52,500 bases of DNA from contig JAXCGZ010007633.1 of the NCBI GenBank assembly GCA_037179515.1, positions 1 to 52,500 of the forward strand. The letters run 5' to 3'. This document shows positions 23,691-34,234 of the stretch, one piece after another. The notes under the pieces were generated by a model. That model saw nothing but the letters and a program-made list of their open reading frames with translations. It searched no databases and had not been told where the DNA came from. The position numbers and the translations under genes were made by a program. The DNA is from Halocaridina rubra (Eukaryota; Arthropoda; Malacostraca; Decapoda; Atyidae). Each line of letters begins with the position of its first letter. Position 1 is the first letter of the stretch.

Positions 23691-23833
23691 GACAGGACAT
23701 AATAAAACATTCCCATGTGCACAGGGGTGAGAAACCTTATGAGTGCAACGTGTGTCGTTAATCTTTTAAAAATCAGAGAGAGTTTATGTTGGCACTCTAT
23801 AATTTGCAGCATAGACATTTAGTTGCTAAGTGT
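23691..23833 (+). pseudogene. C2H2 zinc-finger relic
   Basis: In one frame the sequence reads KHSHVHRGEKPYECNVC, then an in-frame stop, SFKNQREF and QHRH. This is the Kruppel-type H-x3-H, linker (GEKPYEC), C-x2-C, then a spaced H pattern. Kruppel proteins bind DNA with arrays of such fingers. Only about one finger plus the end of the previous one is visible, so it is a fragment of a decayed gene or retrocopy. Confidence 0.6.
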
Positions 23834-23944
23834 ATTGTTAGGTAAATGGTTTATTGAAAAGAGTAATTGAATTTACATTTATGAGAGGTTGAAGTAAATC
23901 TGGGTAAGATTTGTAATTTTGAAAGACATTCAACACCAACTAGC

Positions 23945-24166
23945 TTGTTGTTTTTAGATTCTCCACCCACGGATGGGTGGCACGGGTCATGGAGGACTCA
24001 TGGGGTGGTTGCAAGCTGGCACAGGCCCCAAACCCCCACTGTGGTGACCAGCCACAGCAGTAACATCCCCAGTAAACAGCTTAAACTCTCTTGTCTGGAT
24101 GAGGCACGATCCGTCGACCTCACGAATGCGAAGCCAGTGCGTTACCACTGTACTAGCCAGGAGGCT
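23945..24166 (-). mobile_element. tRNA-headed SINE, family S1, minus strand
   Basis: On the minus strand the head reads GGTAGCCTCCTGGCTAGTAC then AGTGGTAACGC, with a box-A-like TAGTACAGTGG and a box-B-like GGTCGACGGATC. The body contains GTTTAAGCTGTTTACTGGGG and ends in CCACCCATCCGTGGGTGGAG and AATCTAAAAACAA. Flanking direct repeats ACCAACTAGC (23935-23944) and ACCAATTAGC (24167-24176) form a 10-bp target duplication with one mismatch. Confidence 0.8.
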
Positions 24167-24187
24167 ACCAATTAGCACACTGCAAAA

Positions 24188-25570
24188 ATGACATCTGTAT
24201 TTTACCCCCCACGGCAAAGAAGGGTCGTAGCCTTGAAACAACTTAACAACAAATTCAGAAAAGTCGTACAGTTTGCAACAGAAATGGTTAAAAATTTTGA
24301 GGAGGAAAGTCATATTATTGAAAGAGAAAAGAAAGAAATGTTAGAGAGTAAAGAGAAGGAAGGTGTAAGTTCAGAGAAAATATAGAAAACTTGGAAGGGA
24401 GAAAAAACCAAAGAACTAGAAAAAAAAATCTTGAGGTGTGTATGAAAGACCTGGAAATTATAATTTTCAGACTATACAATAATAACAAAAAGTTGGGTAA
24501 TAGCTTAGATAAATCAAATGTTAATACAATGATATCTTCTGAGAGAGATGAAATAGCAACTAGTTTAGGCTGTTTACTGGGGAGGTTACTGCTGTGGCTG
24601 GTCTCCACAGTAGGGGGTTGGGGTCTGTGCCGGCTGCCGACTGCCCTATGGGTCTTCCATGACCCGTTCCACCCATCCATGGGTGGAGAGTCTAAAACAA
24701 AAGCAACTTGGAGTGCACAGACATAGAGATATATTATCTGTTTAGCAGGAATTTTCATAATCTGAATGAAGACCATGAGAGTTTTGCACGATCGTTTACA
24801 GATACATTGAAAAGAAATATTACAGTAAAGGAGGCAGTGAAAGGCTTGGTACTGAAAAGTATGGATACAGTTGGCTACATGGATTCAGTAGAAAAATGGG
24901 AGAAGTTAAGATTGAGAGAGCAAGCCCTTTGACCAAACAGGCATTAAATTAAAAAAAAGAAAAAAGATATTGGCGATAATTCAGGCATATGTGATTCTCA
25001 AAAGTCATTATGGTTGGAGGAGACACGAATATACTAGGGCTAGGGTTTTAGAGATGATAAGAAATCATTGAGCATCATTTGGTCCAGATAATTTTGTAAA
25101 CCTTCACCGATTTGGTAAGTACAATAAGGAGGGAAAGGCTAAAAAAAGAAAGGTTACGTTTGAGTGACAGAAAATATGTAAAGAATTACTGTTGAAAACC
25201 TAATAGACTGGCAAAACCAATGGAAAATGTTCATTCGATTTTTTTTTTTTAGGATGGGATAGGATAGGAGGAGAAAAAGGGGAGGGGATTAAGGATATAA
25301 AGGAATTGGAGGGAAAAGCACGAAAATTAAATAAAGTAAGAGATAAAAAAAAGAGAGGGCAGACCCTCGTGCTAAGTTTTGATCTTGAATTCAGATACTT
25401 TTCATTCGACCTAACAGAGCACAGAAAGAGATGGAAAAATTTTAAAAACTAGTTACAGGAAGCTGTACGGTTAAATAGGGAAAAATTAAGAGCTGGGAAG
25501 TCTTTTTTTCAAGGTTCATCTAATCAAAGGGGATTTAAAGAAAATGTTAAAAGCCAAGGGATATGTCCTA
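24188..25570 (+). pseudogene. Old ORF1 remnant (old2)
   Basis: The coiled-coil part reads NFEEESHIIEREKKEMLE and, after a frame change, ISSERDEIATS, matching SSERDEIAAWN of copy f. After the SINE insertion it continues with NEDHESFARSFTDTLKRNI and TVKEAVKGLVLKSMDTV, matching the copy f ORF1 stretch before VIEK. Further decay follows to about 25570, including a KVTFE-like patch near 25155. Several stops are present. Confidence 0.7.
24562..24701 (+). mobile_element. tRNA-headed SINE, family S1, 5'-truncated
   Basis: Only the body of the SINE is present, from TTTAGGCTGTTTACTGGGG to CCATGGGTGGAGAGTCTAAAA. The 7-bp direct repeat AGCAACT flanks it (24555-24561 and 24702-24708). It sits inside ORF1 of the old LINE copy, so it is younger than that copy. 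Confidence 0.8.
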
Positions 25571-25599
25571 CTTAAGGTCATTGTACAAAAATGATGATG

Positions 25600-26810
25600 G
25601 GGCAGTTCGCTTAAGCATCTGAATTAAAGGACAAGACACTTAACAACAAGGCAGATATAATAGAAGTTACAGAGACAAGTGCAGAAATGCACAGTGTTAC
25701 AGTTTTTCTTAAGGGTTTCAATATATTGAGGGTTGAGAGACCTGGTGGAGGGGTAGTATTGCTTATAAGTAAAAGGTTCTAGGTTCAGGAGGTTAATATT
25801 GCTATAGAAAGTCAGTCCGAGGAGTTTATTGTCACTCATGTAAATGCACATTCAGAGAACATTATAGTATCTGTAGTATATAACTCACAGAGGAATCGGT
25901 AAAGACTAAAGCTTTATAAGGAAAATAATATAAGTATAGTATTAGATATATATTCAGTTCTAAACATCGCAATGGAGAGAAAGGTTAGAATATTAATTAT
26001 GGGATTTTTTATTACAGTGATAGCCTGGAATTGTGTTGACCCACACAGTGAAGAGGATTATTCTGGGGCATGAATCCTATATACAGGGCAATTTCTTGTA
26101 CCAATATGCAATGGAGCCAGCAAGGACCAGGGGAGGAGATGAATCATCATTGTTTGTTCTGGTATTCACAGGTAACGTTTGGGTATTAGGAAAATTTAGT
26201 ATGAATTACCAAATTTAAAAGAGTAGCAATTTTGTGTTGTTGATGGAGTATATCATCAAAGATGTTCTGCCTGAGAATAGGGGAACACAGAAGGAAATGA
26301 GGAAGAACTGTCCAAAAGAAGACTACAAGAAAATTAGCAATCATTTTGCAGATATTGAATGAAAAATATTTAATAAGAAATCCGTACAGGAGATGTGCAA
26401 GTTTTTTGTAAGGAATATAGATAGACAGTTACCTGTCGCATTCCATCTTACAAAATTGCTAACACCGAGGAGAGATGGTTCAGCAATGAATGTATCAGAG
26501 AAAAGGAACAGAGAGACAAATGATGGACTAGTTATAGAAGAAAAAGTATAAATGACTGGCAACATTACCCACAAGCATGATAATAGTACCTAAGCAAAAG
26601 AAGAGATGCAGAGGGGGCTTATGAGAGAGGTATTACCAGGCAAGCTATGGAAAATCCCAAGCTTTTCCACAGCTTTTTTAGGGGGAAATTAATAGTCAAA
26701 GTTTTGTTGAAGAGAGTAGATGGAAATATTACTGAGACAGATGGAGATATCTGCAAATGTTTGACCAAAGAGTTTCAGGCAGTATTTACAGTATAAAATA
26801 TTCTACCCCC
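25600..26810 (+). pseudogene. Old endonuclease and linker remnant (old2)
   Basis: Recognisable pieces are NKADIIEVTET (motif with the catalytic Glu), SVTVFLKGFNILR, GGGVVLLISKR, VSVVYNSQRNR and RILIMGFF, where the family has GDFN so the catalytic Asp-Asn pair is altered. DPHSEEDYSGA follows. The linker patch KSVQEMCKFF and the lysine-rich part follow to about 26810. Stops and frameshifts are frequent. Confidence 0.7.
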
Positions 26811-27466
26811 TCATAATGCAGAAATGAAAGATTATGGGTCAGAATTAGGGAACATTGACTTTTCACTTAAAGAGGTATGTGAAATGTTGATGGAATTAGA
26901 TGCACATGCAGCTATGGGGGCCTGATGATTTATCTTCTTAAGTACTTAGGAAATGTACTGAGCCATTATCTATAGTGCTATGCATCTTATTTGAGAGGTT
27001 GCTGAGATATGTTCCTTATATTTGTAATTACTAGAGTTTATAATTGCATATTTAAATATGCATGCAGATAATGTAAAGATTGTGAAGAAAGTGAAAGATA
27101 AGAATAATAGTAGAGAGCTTTAGGAAGATCTAAATAGCCAGCAAGAGGGATCAGACAAGTGGTTAATGATATTCATTACTTCCAAAGGTAAAGTCAAGAG
27201 ATTAAGCAAGAGTACAAGAATGCTCAAGTTTGGGAACGCAATAGCTAACACGGAACTTCAAAAGATAGAGAACAAAAGTGGTCTAGAGGTCAGTGTGTTG
27301 ACAGATTTGTCTCCGGAAATGCATATTATTGTCTCCGGAAATGCATGTTATCTTTTCTAGCATAAGAGTGGCCTTTAGGCACATTGACAAGGAATTGTTC
27401 AGAAATGTTTACATGACATGTGAAACTAAAGCTTAAAAATGCATCACCCTTTTGGAATCCACACTT

Positions 27467-29855
27467 GTGATTACCTAATTGTGATTACCTAATTGTGTTT
27501 ACGGGAAAGAGCCCAAAGCTCGTATCTTCCCGTCTCCTGATCGGCTCCATTTTATACTTAGTGATACTTATCATACCTGTCCTTAAAACTATGGATTGAG
27601 ATAGCATTAACTACCTCCTCGCTTAGCCAATTCCAATTATCAACTACTCTTACACTGCAAAAGTATTTCCTTACATCCTGCAAAGAAGTTTTCTTACCAA
27701 GCTTCAAACTATGACCTCTAGTTCTAGAGCCAGCCATATCAAAATATCGATCCCTATCCACTCTATCATTACCATGAAGGAATTTAAAGACTGTCACCAA
27801 ATCCCCCCTCAATCTTCTAGCTTCCAGTGATGGTAAGTCTAATTCCCTCAGCCTCTCATCATAACTGAGATTGCGTATTTCTGGCACCAGTTTCGTGGCA
27901 TGTCTTTGAACTTTTTCAAGCTTAGCTATGTGCTTTTTCAAGTGCGGATTCCAAAATGGGGCTGCATATTCGAGTTTTGGCCTCACATAGGTTACATAAA
28001 TATTTCTGAAAATTTCCTTGTTCATGTGCCTGAAGGCTACCCTTACATTTGATAAGAATGCATATGCTGCCCTTACTATGCCGTTTATATGTATTTCTGG
28101 AGACAAATCTGCCAGTATGTTTACTCCTAGATCTCTCTCATTTTCTGTCTCTTGAAGTTGTACTCCAGCCACCGAGTAGTCAAGCTTGGGCCTTCTTGCA
28201 CTTGTACCCATTCTCATTACCTTACATTTTGAAGTATTGAATTTCATTAGCAACTTTTCTGACCACTCATGCAGATTATTTAGATCCTCTTGAAGTTCTC
28301 TACCATTGTTCTCGTTTTTTACTTTCTTCACAATCTTTGCATCATCTGCAAACATATTCATGAATGAATTTACAGACTCTGGTAGGTCATTTACATATAC
28401 AAGGAACAAAAGTGGCCCTAAAACTGAACCCTGTGGAACTCCACTACTAACTCTTCTCCATTCAGACACTGAGTGTCTTACTCTAACCCTCTGTTCCCTT
28501 CCTTCTAAGTAAGTTTTTATCCATTCCAAAACATTTCCACCTATTCTAGCCATTGATTGCAGCTTCCTAATAAGTCTCCCATGTGGAACAGTGTCAAACG
28601 CTTTCTGGAAGTCTAGGAATATGCAATCTGCCCAGCCCTCTCTTTCCTGTAAGATTTGGCTTACCTCATCATAAAATTCTAATAAGTTTGTTACTGTTGA
28701 TCTACCTTCTCTGAAGCCATGTTGCCTCACTGACAAAAAGTTGAAGGATTCCAAATGAAGAGAGATATGTTTCCTTAGTAGTTTCTCCATAACTTTGCAA
28801 ACTATGCTGGTCAAGGAAACTGGTCTATAGTTCAGAGCCGTATCCCTCCTTCCCTTTTTGAAGATAGGTATCACATTTGCTTGTTTCCAGCATCTTGGAA
28901 TCTCCCCTGACTCCAGTGACTCCTTAAATATGATACTTAGTGTCACTGATATTGTGTTTGCGCATTTTTTAAGCACATGAGAGGATATGTCATCAGGACC
29001 TGTAGCTTTATGAACATTTAAATCCATCAGCGCTTTGCATACCTTTGTGGCTGTAAGGTTGATGTTCTCTAATACCGGCCCTTGAGCTTCTATCACTGCA
29101 ATCTGAGGGGGTGGGGTATTTTCTACTGTAAATACTGACTGAAACTCCTTGTTCAATTCTTTGCAGATCTCTTCATCCGTCTCAGTGATGCTTCCATCCG
29201 TTCTCTTTAGCCTTAAAACCTGTTCCTTTACCTTCAGTTTTCCTCTGATAAAGCTGTGGAAAAGCTTGGGATTTTCTTTAGCCTTCCTGGTGATGTCCCT
29301 CTCATAGTCTCTCTCTGCCTCTCTCCTTTTACTTAGGTAGTCATTTCTTGCTCTTTTGTAGGTTTGCCAGGCATTTATGTTTTTTCTCTTCCTATACCTT
29401 TTCCAGCATTTGTCTCTCCACGACTTAGCTCTTTTACACCCATTATCAAACCATTTCTCTCTGGCATGAATTACACCTACTTTGGTGACAGGTATGCAGC
29501 AATCTACTATCTTCCCATATTTCTCACAAAAGATGTCATACATTTCTTGTACAGATTTGTTGTAAAATAAGGTTCTCCAGTCAAGAACTGCAAAAAGCTC
29601 ATTCATTTTGATGTAATCTCCTTTCGGATAGTTCCTCCTCATATCCTCAGTGCCTCTACTCTCAGGAAGATTATCTTCAATGATATACTCCATCAACAAC
29701 ACAGTGGTCACTCTTTCCAATTGATGGTTCATACTCAATTTTTTCAATATCCAACACATTATCTGTGAACACTAGATCAAGTAGTGATGGCTCATCCCCA
29801 CCCCTGGCCCTTGTTGGTTCCATTACATGTTGGTGTAGGAAATTCCCTTGTACAT
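27467..29855 (-). mobile_element. CR1L copy e: 5'-truncated, inserted in old2
   Basis: A 2.4-kb young copy, starting in the endonuclease (VQGNFLHQHVMEP) and ending in two 14-bp repeats. TTGTG flanks both sides (27465-27469 and 29856-29860), a likely short target duplication within a TG repeat; the right flank is TTGTGTGTGTGTGTTTG. It splits the old2 copy exactly where its ORF2 reads FWNPHL. Confidence 0.9.
27558..29850 (-). pseudogene. CR1L ORF2, end of endonuclease to C-terminus (copy e), one frameshift
   Basis: From LLMEYIIED to RYDKYH about 710 residues are open, covering the linker and the whole reverse transcriptase (NYRPVSLTS, LDFQKAFDTVPHG, SGVPQGSVLGP, MFADDAKIV). A 2-base deletion near 29700 (CAACAACACAGTGG where copy f has CAACACACAGTGG) puts the endonuclease end (GNFLHQHVMEPTRARGG to GKSDHC) in another frame. 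The upstream endonuclease is missing. Confidence 0.85.
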
Positions 29856-30335
29856 TTGTGTGTGTGTGTTTGTAACGTTGTATCAATGAAGTGGTAAGAA
29901 TGCATAGACATGATGCTAAGCCGGTGACAAAAATATGTAACCTCAGATATGAAAAGAGGCTAAAGGAGTGAAACTTATTATTACTTGAAGTTAGAAGGTA
30001 GAGGGAGGATATGACAATAGGTTTAGCATTCCTGTATGGTTTTGACAGAGTGTACAGGGAACGATATTTCAATATGGGTGGTACTAGAACAAGAGGTCAT
30101 AGCTTGAAGATTAGCAGGAAAATTTCTTTGGTGGATGTAAGGAAGTATTTTTATAGTGTAAGATTAGTTGATAATTGGAATATGCTAAGTGAGGAAACAG
30201 TAAATGCTAAGTAAATTCATAGTTTTAAAAACAAATGTGATAAGTGTCAGAGAGTAAAAAATGAAACATATCAAGAGAGTGGGAATTATGTGCATAGAGT
30301 TCTTTCGTGTAAGCACAGTTTGGTAAACACACACA
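29856..30335 (+). mobile_element. Old CR1L-related copy (old2), 3' part
   Basis: After copy e the old ORF2 resumes: RHDAKPVTKICNLRYEKRLK, YGFDRVYRERYFNMGGTRTR, RKYFYSVRLVDNWNMLSEE, with a stop where the young family reads AISIH. The 3' end reads GGGAATTATGTGCATAGAG then TTCTTTCGTGTAAGCACAG and TTTGGTAA, a diverged version of the young stem-loop and tail, followed by CACACACACAA and then copy f. Confidence 0.75.
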
Positions 30336-30363
30336 CAAACAGAAAATCAAGAATTTAGAGGAA

Positions 30364-31348
30364 ATGGTTATAAGCCTTGATGATAAAATTCAGAATATGG
30401 ATGGAGAAATGAAAGAGAATGAAACACTCAGAGAGCAAATAAGATCTTTGGAGGAAGCAAATAAAGCACAAGGGCAGGAGAGAAAGGAACTAGAAAAAAG
30501 AATAAAGAAGCTGGAAGGGGAAAAGAGTCAACTAGAATCTAGACTTTCTAAACAAGAAGATAAAAACAAACAGCTGAATGAAAACCTAAAGGAATTAGAT
30601 GTTAGTTCACTGCTCTCTTCTGAGAGAGACGAGATTGCTGCTTGGAATGTCCAGATTAAGGAAAACATTGAACAGTTCAGAAAAGAGTTCCAGGAGCTGA
30701 ATATGGAAAATGATGCCATGAAAACTTCCTTTGCTGATGCACTAAAGGGGAATGTGGCAGTAAAAGAGGCTGTAAAGGTGGTGGCACTGGAAAACATACA
30801 AACAGTTGACTATAAAGAGACAGTAATCGAAAAAAATGAAAGACGTTGTGATGGAAAGGGCAAACCCACTCATCAGACAGGCACTTGATAAGGTGAAGAC
30901 AGTGGTAATCTCAGGCATAAGCGAGTCCCAGGAGCCAACATGGCAGGGGAGACTTGAAGAAAATAAAGCTAGGGTTGTAGACCTGATAAGAAAGCTTGGA
31001 GTAGTATGTGGTCCTGAGGATATTGTAAACATACACCAACTAGGTAAATATTCGAGGGAAGGAAAGCCGAAACCAACAAAAGTAACCTTTGAGAGAGGGG
31101 AAACATGTAGGGAAATATTGTTGAGAAAAAAAAGTCTAAAAGACCTTCAAGAATTCAAAGAAGTGTTCATTAGACAATACAGAACACAGGAAGAGATGGG
31201 AAAGATCAAAAACTTGTTGCAAGAGGCAAGAAGGTTAAATGATGAAAGAAATGAAGAAGAGAAGAAAAATTTTCATTACAGAGTTCTTCCAGACAAAGGG
31301 GAGATAAAGAAGATAATGACAGAAGATCAAGGGATGGGGCCTCATTAA
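30364..31348 (+). pseudogene. CR1L ORF1 (copy f), one-base insertion
   Basis: ORF1 would give about 327 residues: an N-terminal coiled coil (residues about 20-110, many KELEKRIKKLEGEKSQLE-type heptads) and a C-terminal nucleic-acid-binding part with VVISGISES and GKYSREGKPKPTKVTFE. A run of seven A near 30830 has one more A than copy a (ATCGAAAAAAATG against ATTGAAAAAATG), which shifts the frame after VIEK; the rest is open from 30836 to the stop at 31348. The first ATG at 30364 is not shared by copy a, while the ATG at 30397 (MDGEMKEN) is, so the true start is uncertain. Confidence 0.8.
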
Positions 31349-34173
31349 GATTGTTATACACAAATGCTGATGGATTAGCTGGTAAGGCAGTAGAATTAAA
31401 AGATAGGATTCACAACAGTAAGGCAGATATAGTAGCAATTGCAGAGACTAAGTTGAGTGAGGACATAAGCAGTGTCACAGTTTTTCCTAAGGGTTTCAGA
31501 ATACTAAGGGATGAAAGATCTGAGAGGACTGGTGGAGGGATAGCACTGCTCATAAGTGAAAGGATTCAAGTCGAAGAAATAAACTTGGCTATAGAAAGTG
31601 AGTTCAAGGAATTTCTTGTTGCTCGCATAAATACTGGGTCAGAGAGCATTATAATAACTGTTGTATACAACCCACCAAGGAACCAAAATAGGCTTGAAGT
31701 TTATGATGAAAGTCATATAGGTACTATTGAAGTCATAAACTCAGTTGTTAACATGGCACGGGAAAAAAAATGTAAGATTTTTATTATAGGAGACTTTAAT
31801 CATAAAGAGATAGATTGGATAAATCTTGACCCACACAGTGGTGAGGACTCATTCGGGGCAAGATTCCTAGATTGCGTACAAGGGAATTTCCTACACCAAC
31901 ATGTAATGGAACCAACAAGGGCCAGGGGTGGGGATGAGCCATCACTACTTGATCTAGTGTTCACAGATAATGTGTTGGATATTGAAAAAATTGAGTATGA
32001 ACCACCAATTGGAAAGAGTGACCACTGTGTGTTGTTGATGGAGTATATCATTGAAGATATTCTTCCTGAGAGTAGAGGCACCGAGGACATGAGGAGGAAC
32101 TATCCGAAAGGAGATTACATCAAAATGAATGAGCTTTTTGAGGTTTTTGACTGGAGAACCTTATTTTACAACAAATCTGTACAAGAAATGTATGACATCT
32201 TTTGTGAGAAATATGGGAAGATAGTAGATTGCTGCATACCTGTCACCAAAGTAGGTGTAATTCATGCCAGAGAGAAATGGTTCGATAATGGGTGTAAAAG
32301 AGCTAAGGAGTGGAGAGACAAATGCTGGAAAAGGTATAGGAGGAGAAAAAACATAAATGCCTGGCAAACCTACAAAAGAGCAAGAAATGAATACCTAAGT
32401 AAAAGGAGAGAGGCAGAGAGAGACTATGAGAGGGACATCACCAGGAAGGCTAAAGAAAATCCCAAGCTTTTCCACAGCTTTATCAGAGGAAAACTGAAGG
32501 TAAAGGAACAGGTTTTAAGGCTGAAGAGAGCGGATGGAAGCATCACTGAGACGGATGAAGAGATCTGCAAAGAATTGACCAAGGAGTTTCAGTCAGTATT
32601 TACAGTAGAAAATACCCCACCCCCTCAGATTGCAGTGATAGAAGCTCAAGGGCTGGTATTAGAGAACATCAACCTTACAGCCACAGAGGTATGCAAAGCG
32701 CTGATGGATTTAGATGTTCATAAAGCTACAGGTCCTGATGACATATCCCCTCATGTGCTTAAAAAATGCGCAAACACAATATCAGTGGCACTAAGTATCA
32801 TATTTAAGGAGTCACTGGAGTCGGGGGAGATTCCAAGATGTTGGAAACAAGCAAATGTGATACCTATCTTCAAAAAGGGAAGGAGGGATACGGCTCTGAA
32901 CTATACACCAGTTTCCCTGACCAGCATAGTTTGCAAAGTTATGGAGAAACTACTAAGGAAACATATCTCTCTTCACTTGGAATCCTTCAACTTTTTGTCA
33001 GTGAGGCAACATGGCTTCAGAGAAGGTAGATCAACAGTAACAAACTTATTAGAATTTTATGATGAGGTAAGCCAAATCTTACAGGAAAGAGAGGGCTGGG
33101 CAGATTGCATATTCCTAGACTTCCAGAAAGTGTTTGACACTGTTCCACATGGGAGACTTATTAGGAAGCTGCAATCAATGGCTAGAATAGGTGGAAATGT
33201 TTTGGAATGGATAAAAACTTACTTAGAAGGAAGGGAACAGAGGGTTAGAGTAAGACACTCAGTGTCTGAATGGAGAAGAGTTAGTAGTGGAGTTCCACAG
33301 GGTTCAGTTTTAGGGCCACTTTTGTTCCTTGTATATGTAAATGACCTACCAGAGTCTGTAAAGTCATACATGAATATGTTTGCAGATGATGCAAAGATTG
33401 TGAAGAAAGTAAAAAACGAGAACAATGGTAGAGAACTTCAGGAGGATCTAAATAATCTGGATGAGTGGTCAGAAAAGTGGCTAATGAAATTCAATACTTC
33501 AAAATGTAAGGTAATGAGAATGGGTGCAAGTGCAAGAAGGCCCAAGCTTGACTACTTGGTGGCTGGAGTACAACTTCAAGAGACAGAAAATGAGAGAGAT
33601 CTAGGAGTAAACATACTGGCAGATTTGTCTCCAGAAATACATATAAATGGCATAGTAAGGGCAGCATATGCATTCTTATCAAATGTAAGGGTAGCCTTCA
33701 GGCACATGGACAAGGAATTGTTCAGAAATATTTATGTAACCTATGTGAGGCCAAAACTCGAATATGCAGCCCCCTTTTGGAATCCGCACTTGAAAAAGCA
33801 CATAGCTAAGCTTGAAAAAGTTCAAAGACATGCCACGAAACTGGTGCCAGAAATACGCAATCTCAGTTATGATGAGAGGCTGAGGGAATTAGACTTACCA
33901 TCACTGGAAGCTAGAAGAATGAGGGGGGATATGGTGACAGTCTTTAAATTCCTTCATGGTTATGATAGAGTGGATAGGGAACGATATTTTGATATGGCTG
34001 GCTCTAGAACTAGAGGTCATAGTTTGAAGCTTCGTAGGAAAACTTCTTTGCAGGATGTAAGGAAATACTTTTTCAGTGTAAGAGTAGTTGATAATTGGAA
34101 TTGGCTAAGCGAGGAGGTAGTTAATGCTATCTCAATCCATAGTTTTAAGGACAGGTATGATAAGTATCACTAA
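31255..34173 (+). CDS. CR1L ORF2: endonuclease and reverse transcriptase (copy f), open
   Basis: ORF2 makes the enzyme that nicks target DNA and copies the element RNA onto it. Numbering from the TTG at 31351, the endonuclease spans about 1-228: YTNADGL (3-9), AETK (31-34, catalytic Glu), VVYNPP (104-109), GDFN (147-150) and SDH (223-225). A lysine- and arginine-rich linker follows, and the reverse transcriptase spans about 450-720 with TGPDDI (460-465), motif A Asp590, GVPQGS (647-652) and FADD (677-680). The frame is uninterrupted to the stop. No ATG lies near the start; the frame is open back to 31255 inside ORF1, so expression may need a frameshift. Two usually conserved residues differ: Thr519 where other copies have NYRP, and Val594 in QKVFD where others have QKAFD, so activity is doubtful. 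Confidence 0.9.
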   Translation, partial: RREEKFSLQSSSRQRGDKEDNDRRSRDGASLRLLYTNADGLAGKAVELKDRIHNSKADIVAIAETKLSEDISSVTVFPKGFRILRDERSERTGGGIALLISERIQVEEINLAIESEFKEFLVARINTGSESIIITVVYNPPRNQNRLEVYDESHIGTIEVINSVVNMAREKKCKIFIIGDFNHKEIDWINLDPHSGEDSFGARFLDCVQGNFLHQHVMEPTRARGGDEPSLLDLVFTDNVLDIEKIEYEPPIGKSDHCVLLMEYIIEDILPESRGTEDMRRNYPKGDYIKMNELFEVFDWRTLFYNKSVQEMYDIFCEKYGKIVDCCIPVTKVGVIHAREKWFDNGCKRAKEWRDKCWKRYRRRKNINAWQTYKRARNEYLSKRREAERDYERDITRKAKENPKLFHSFIRGKLKVKEQVLRLKRADGSITETDEEICKELTKEFQSVFTVENTPPPQIAVIEAQGLVLENINLTATEVCKALMDLDVHKATGPDDISPHVLKKCANTISVALSIIFKESLESGEIPRCWKQANVIPIFKKGRRDTALNYTPVSLTSIVCKVMEKLLRKHISLHLESFNFLSVRQHGFREGRSTVTNLLEFYDEVSQILQEREGWADCIFLDFQKVFDTVPHGRLIRKLQSMARIGGNVLEWIKTYLEGREQRVRVRHSVSEWRRVSSGVPQGSVLGPLLFLVYVNDLPESVKSYMNMFADDAKIVKKVKNENNGRELQEDLNNLDEWSEKWLMKFNTSKCKVMRMGASARRPKLDYLVAGVQLQETENERDLGVNILADLSPEIHINGIVRAAYAFLSNVRVAFRHMDKELFRNIYVTYVRPKLEYAAPFWNPHLKKHIAKLEKVQRHATKLVPEIRNLSYDERLRELDLPSLEARRMRGDMVTVFKFLHGYDRVDRERYFDMAGSRTRGHSLKLRRKTSLQDVRKYFFSVRVVDNWNWLSEEVVNAISIHSFKDRYDKYH
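31267..31273 (+). promoter_or_regulatory. Candidate -1 frameshift slippery site in ORF1/ORF2 overlap
   Basis: The ORF1 frame reads AAA AAT TTT CAT here, giving an A-AAT-TTT heptamer (X-XXY-YYZ form). A -1 slip leads directly into the ORF2 frame, which is open from there. The same heptamer is kept in copies a and k. This is a proposal from sequence only. Confidence 0.4.
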
Positions 34174-34197
34174 GTATAAAATGGAACCGATCAGGAG

Positions 34198-34230
34198 ACG
34201 GGAAGATACGAGCTTTGGGCTCTTTCCCGT
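34198..34230 (+). other. 3' UTR stem-loop of CR1L
   Basis: ACGGGAA pairs with TTCCCGT (7 bp) and GAGC pairs with GCTC inside it. LINE reverse transcriptases of the CR1/L2 group often recognise such a 3' RNA structure. It is nearly unchanged in all young copies with a 3' end. Confidence 0.75.
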
Positions 34231-34234
34231 AAAC

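Larger units (their letters stand above)
24188..27464 (+). mobile_element. Old CR1L-related copy (old2), 5' part
   Basis: A long, old, nearly full-length relative of CR1L on the plus strand. ORF1 remnants run at 24188-24560 and 24712-25570, endonuclease remnants at about 25620-26260, the linker and reverse transcriptase start at about 26280-27000, and the RT end at about 27040-27464, with an internal deletion of motif A and B near 27000-27050. It is interrupted by a SINE at 24562 and by young copy e at 27467; the rest resumes at 29856. Confidence 0.8.

Noticed and set aside
33219..33425. Recurring antisense frames of 63 and 68 codons opposite every CR1L RT
   Set aside because: They are shadows of the conserved RT coding sequence and recur only because the element recurs.
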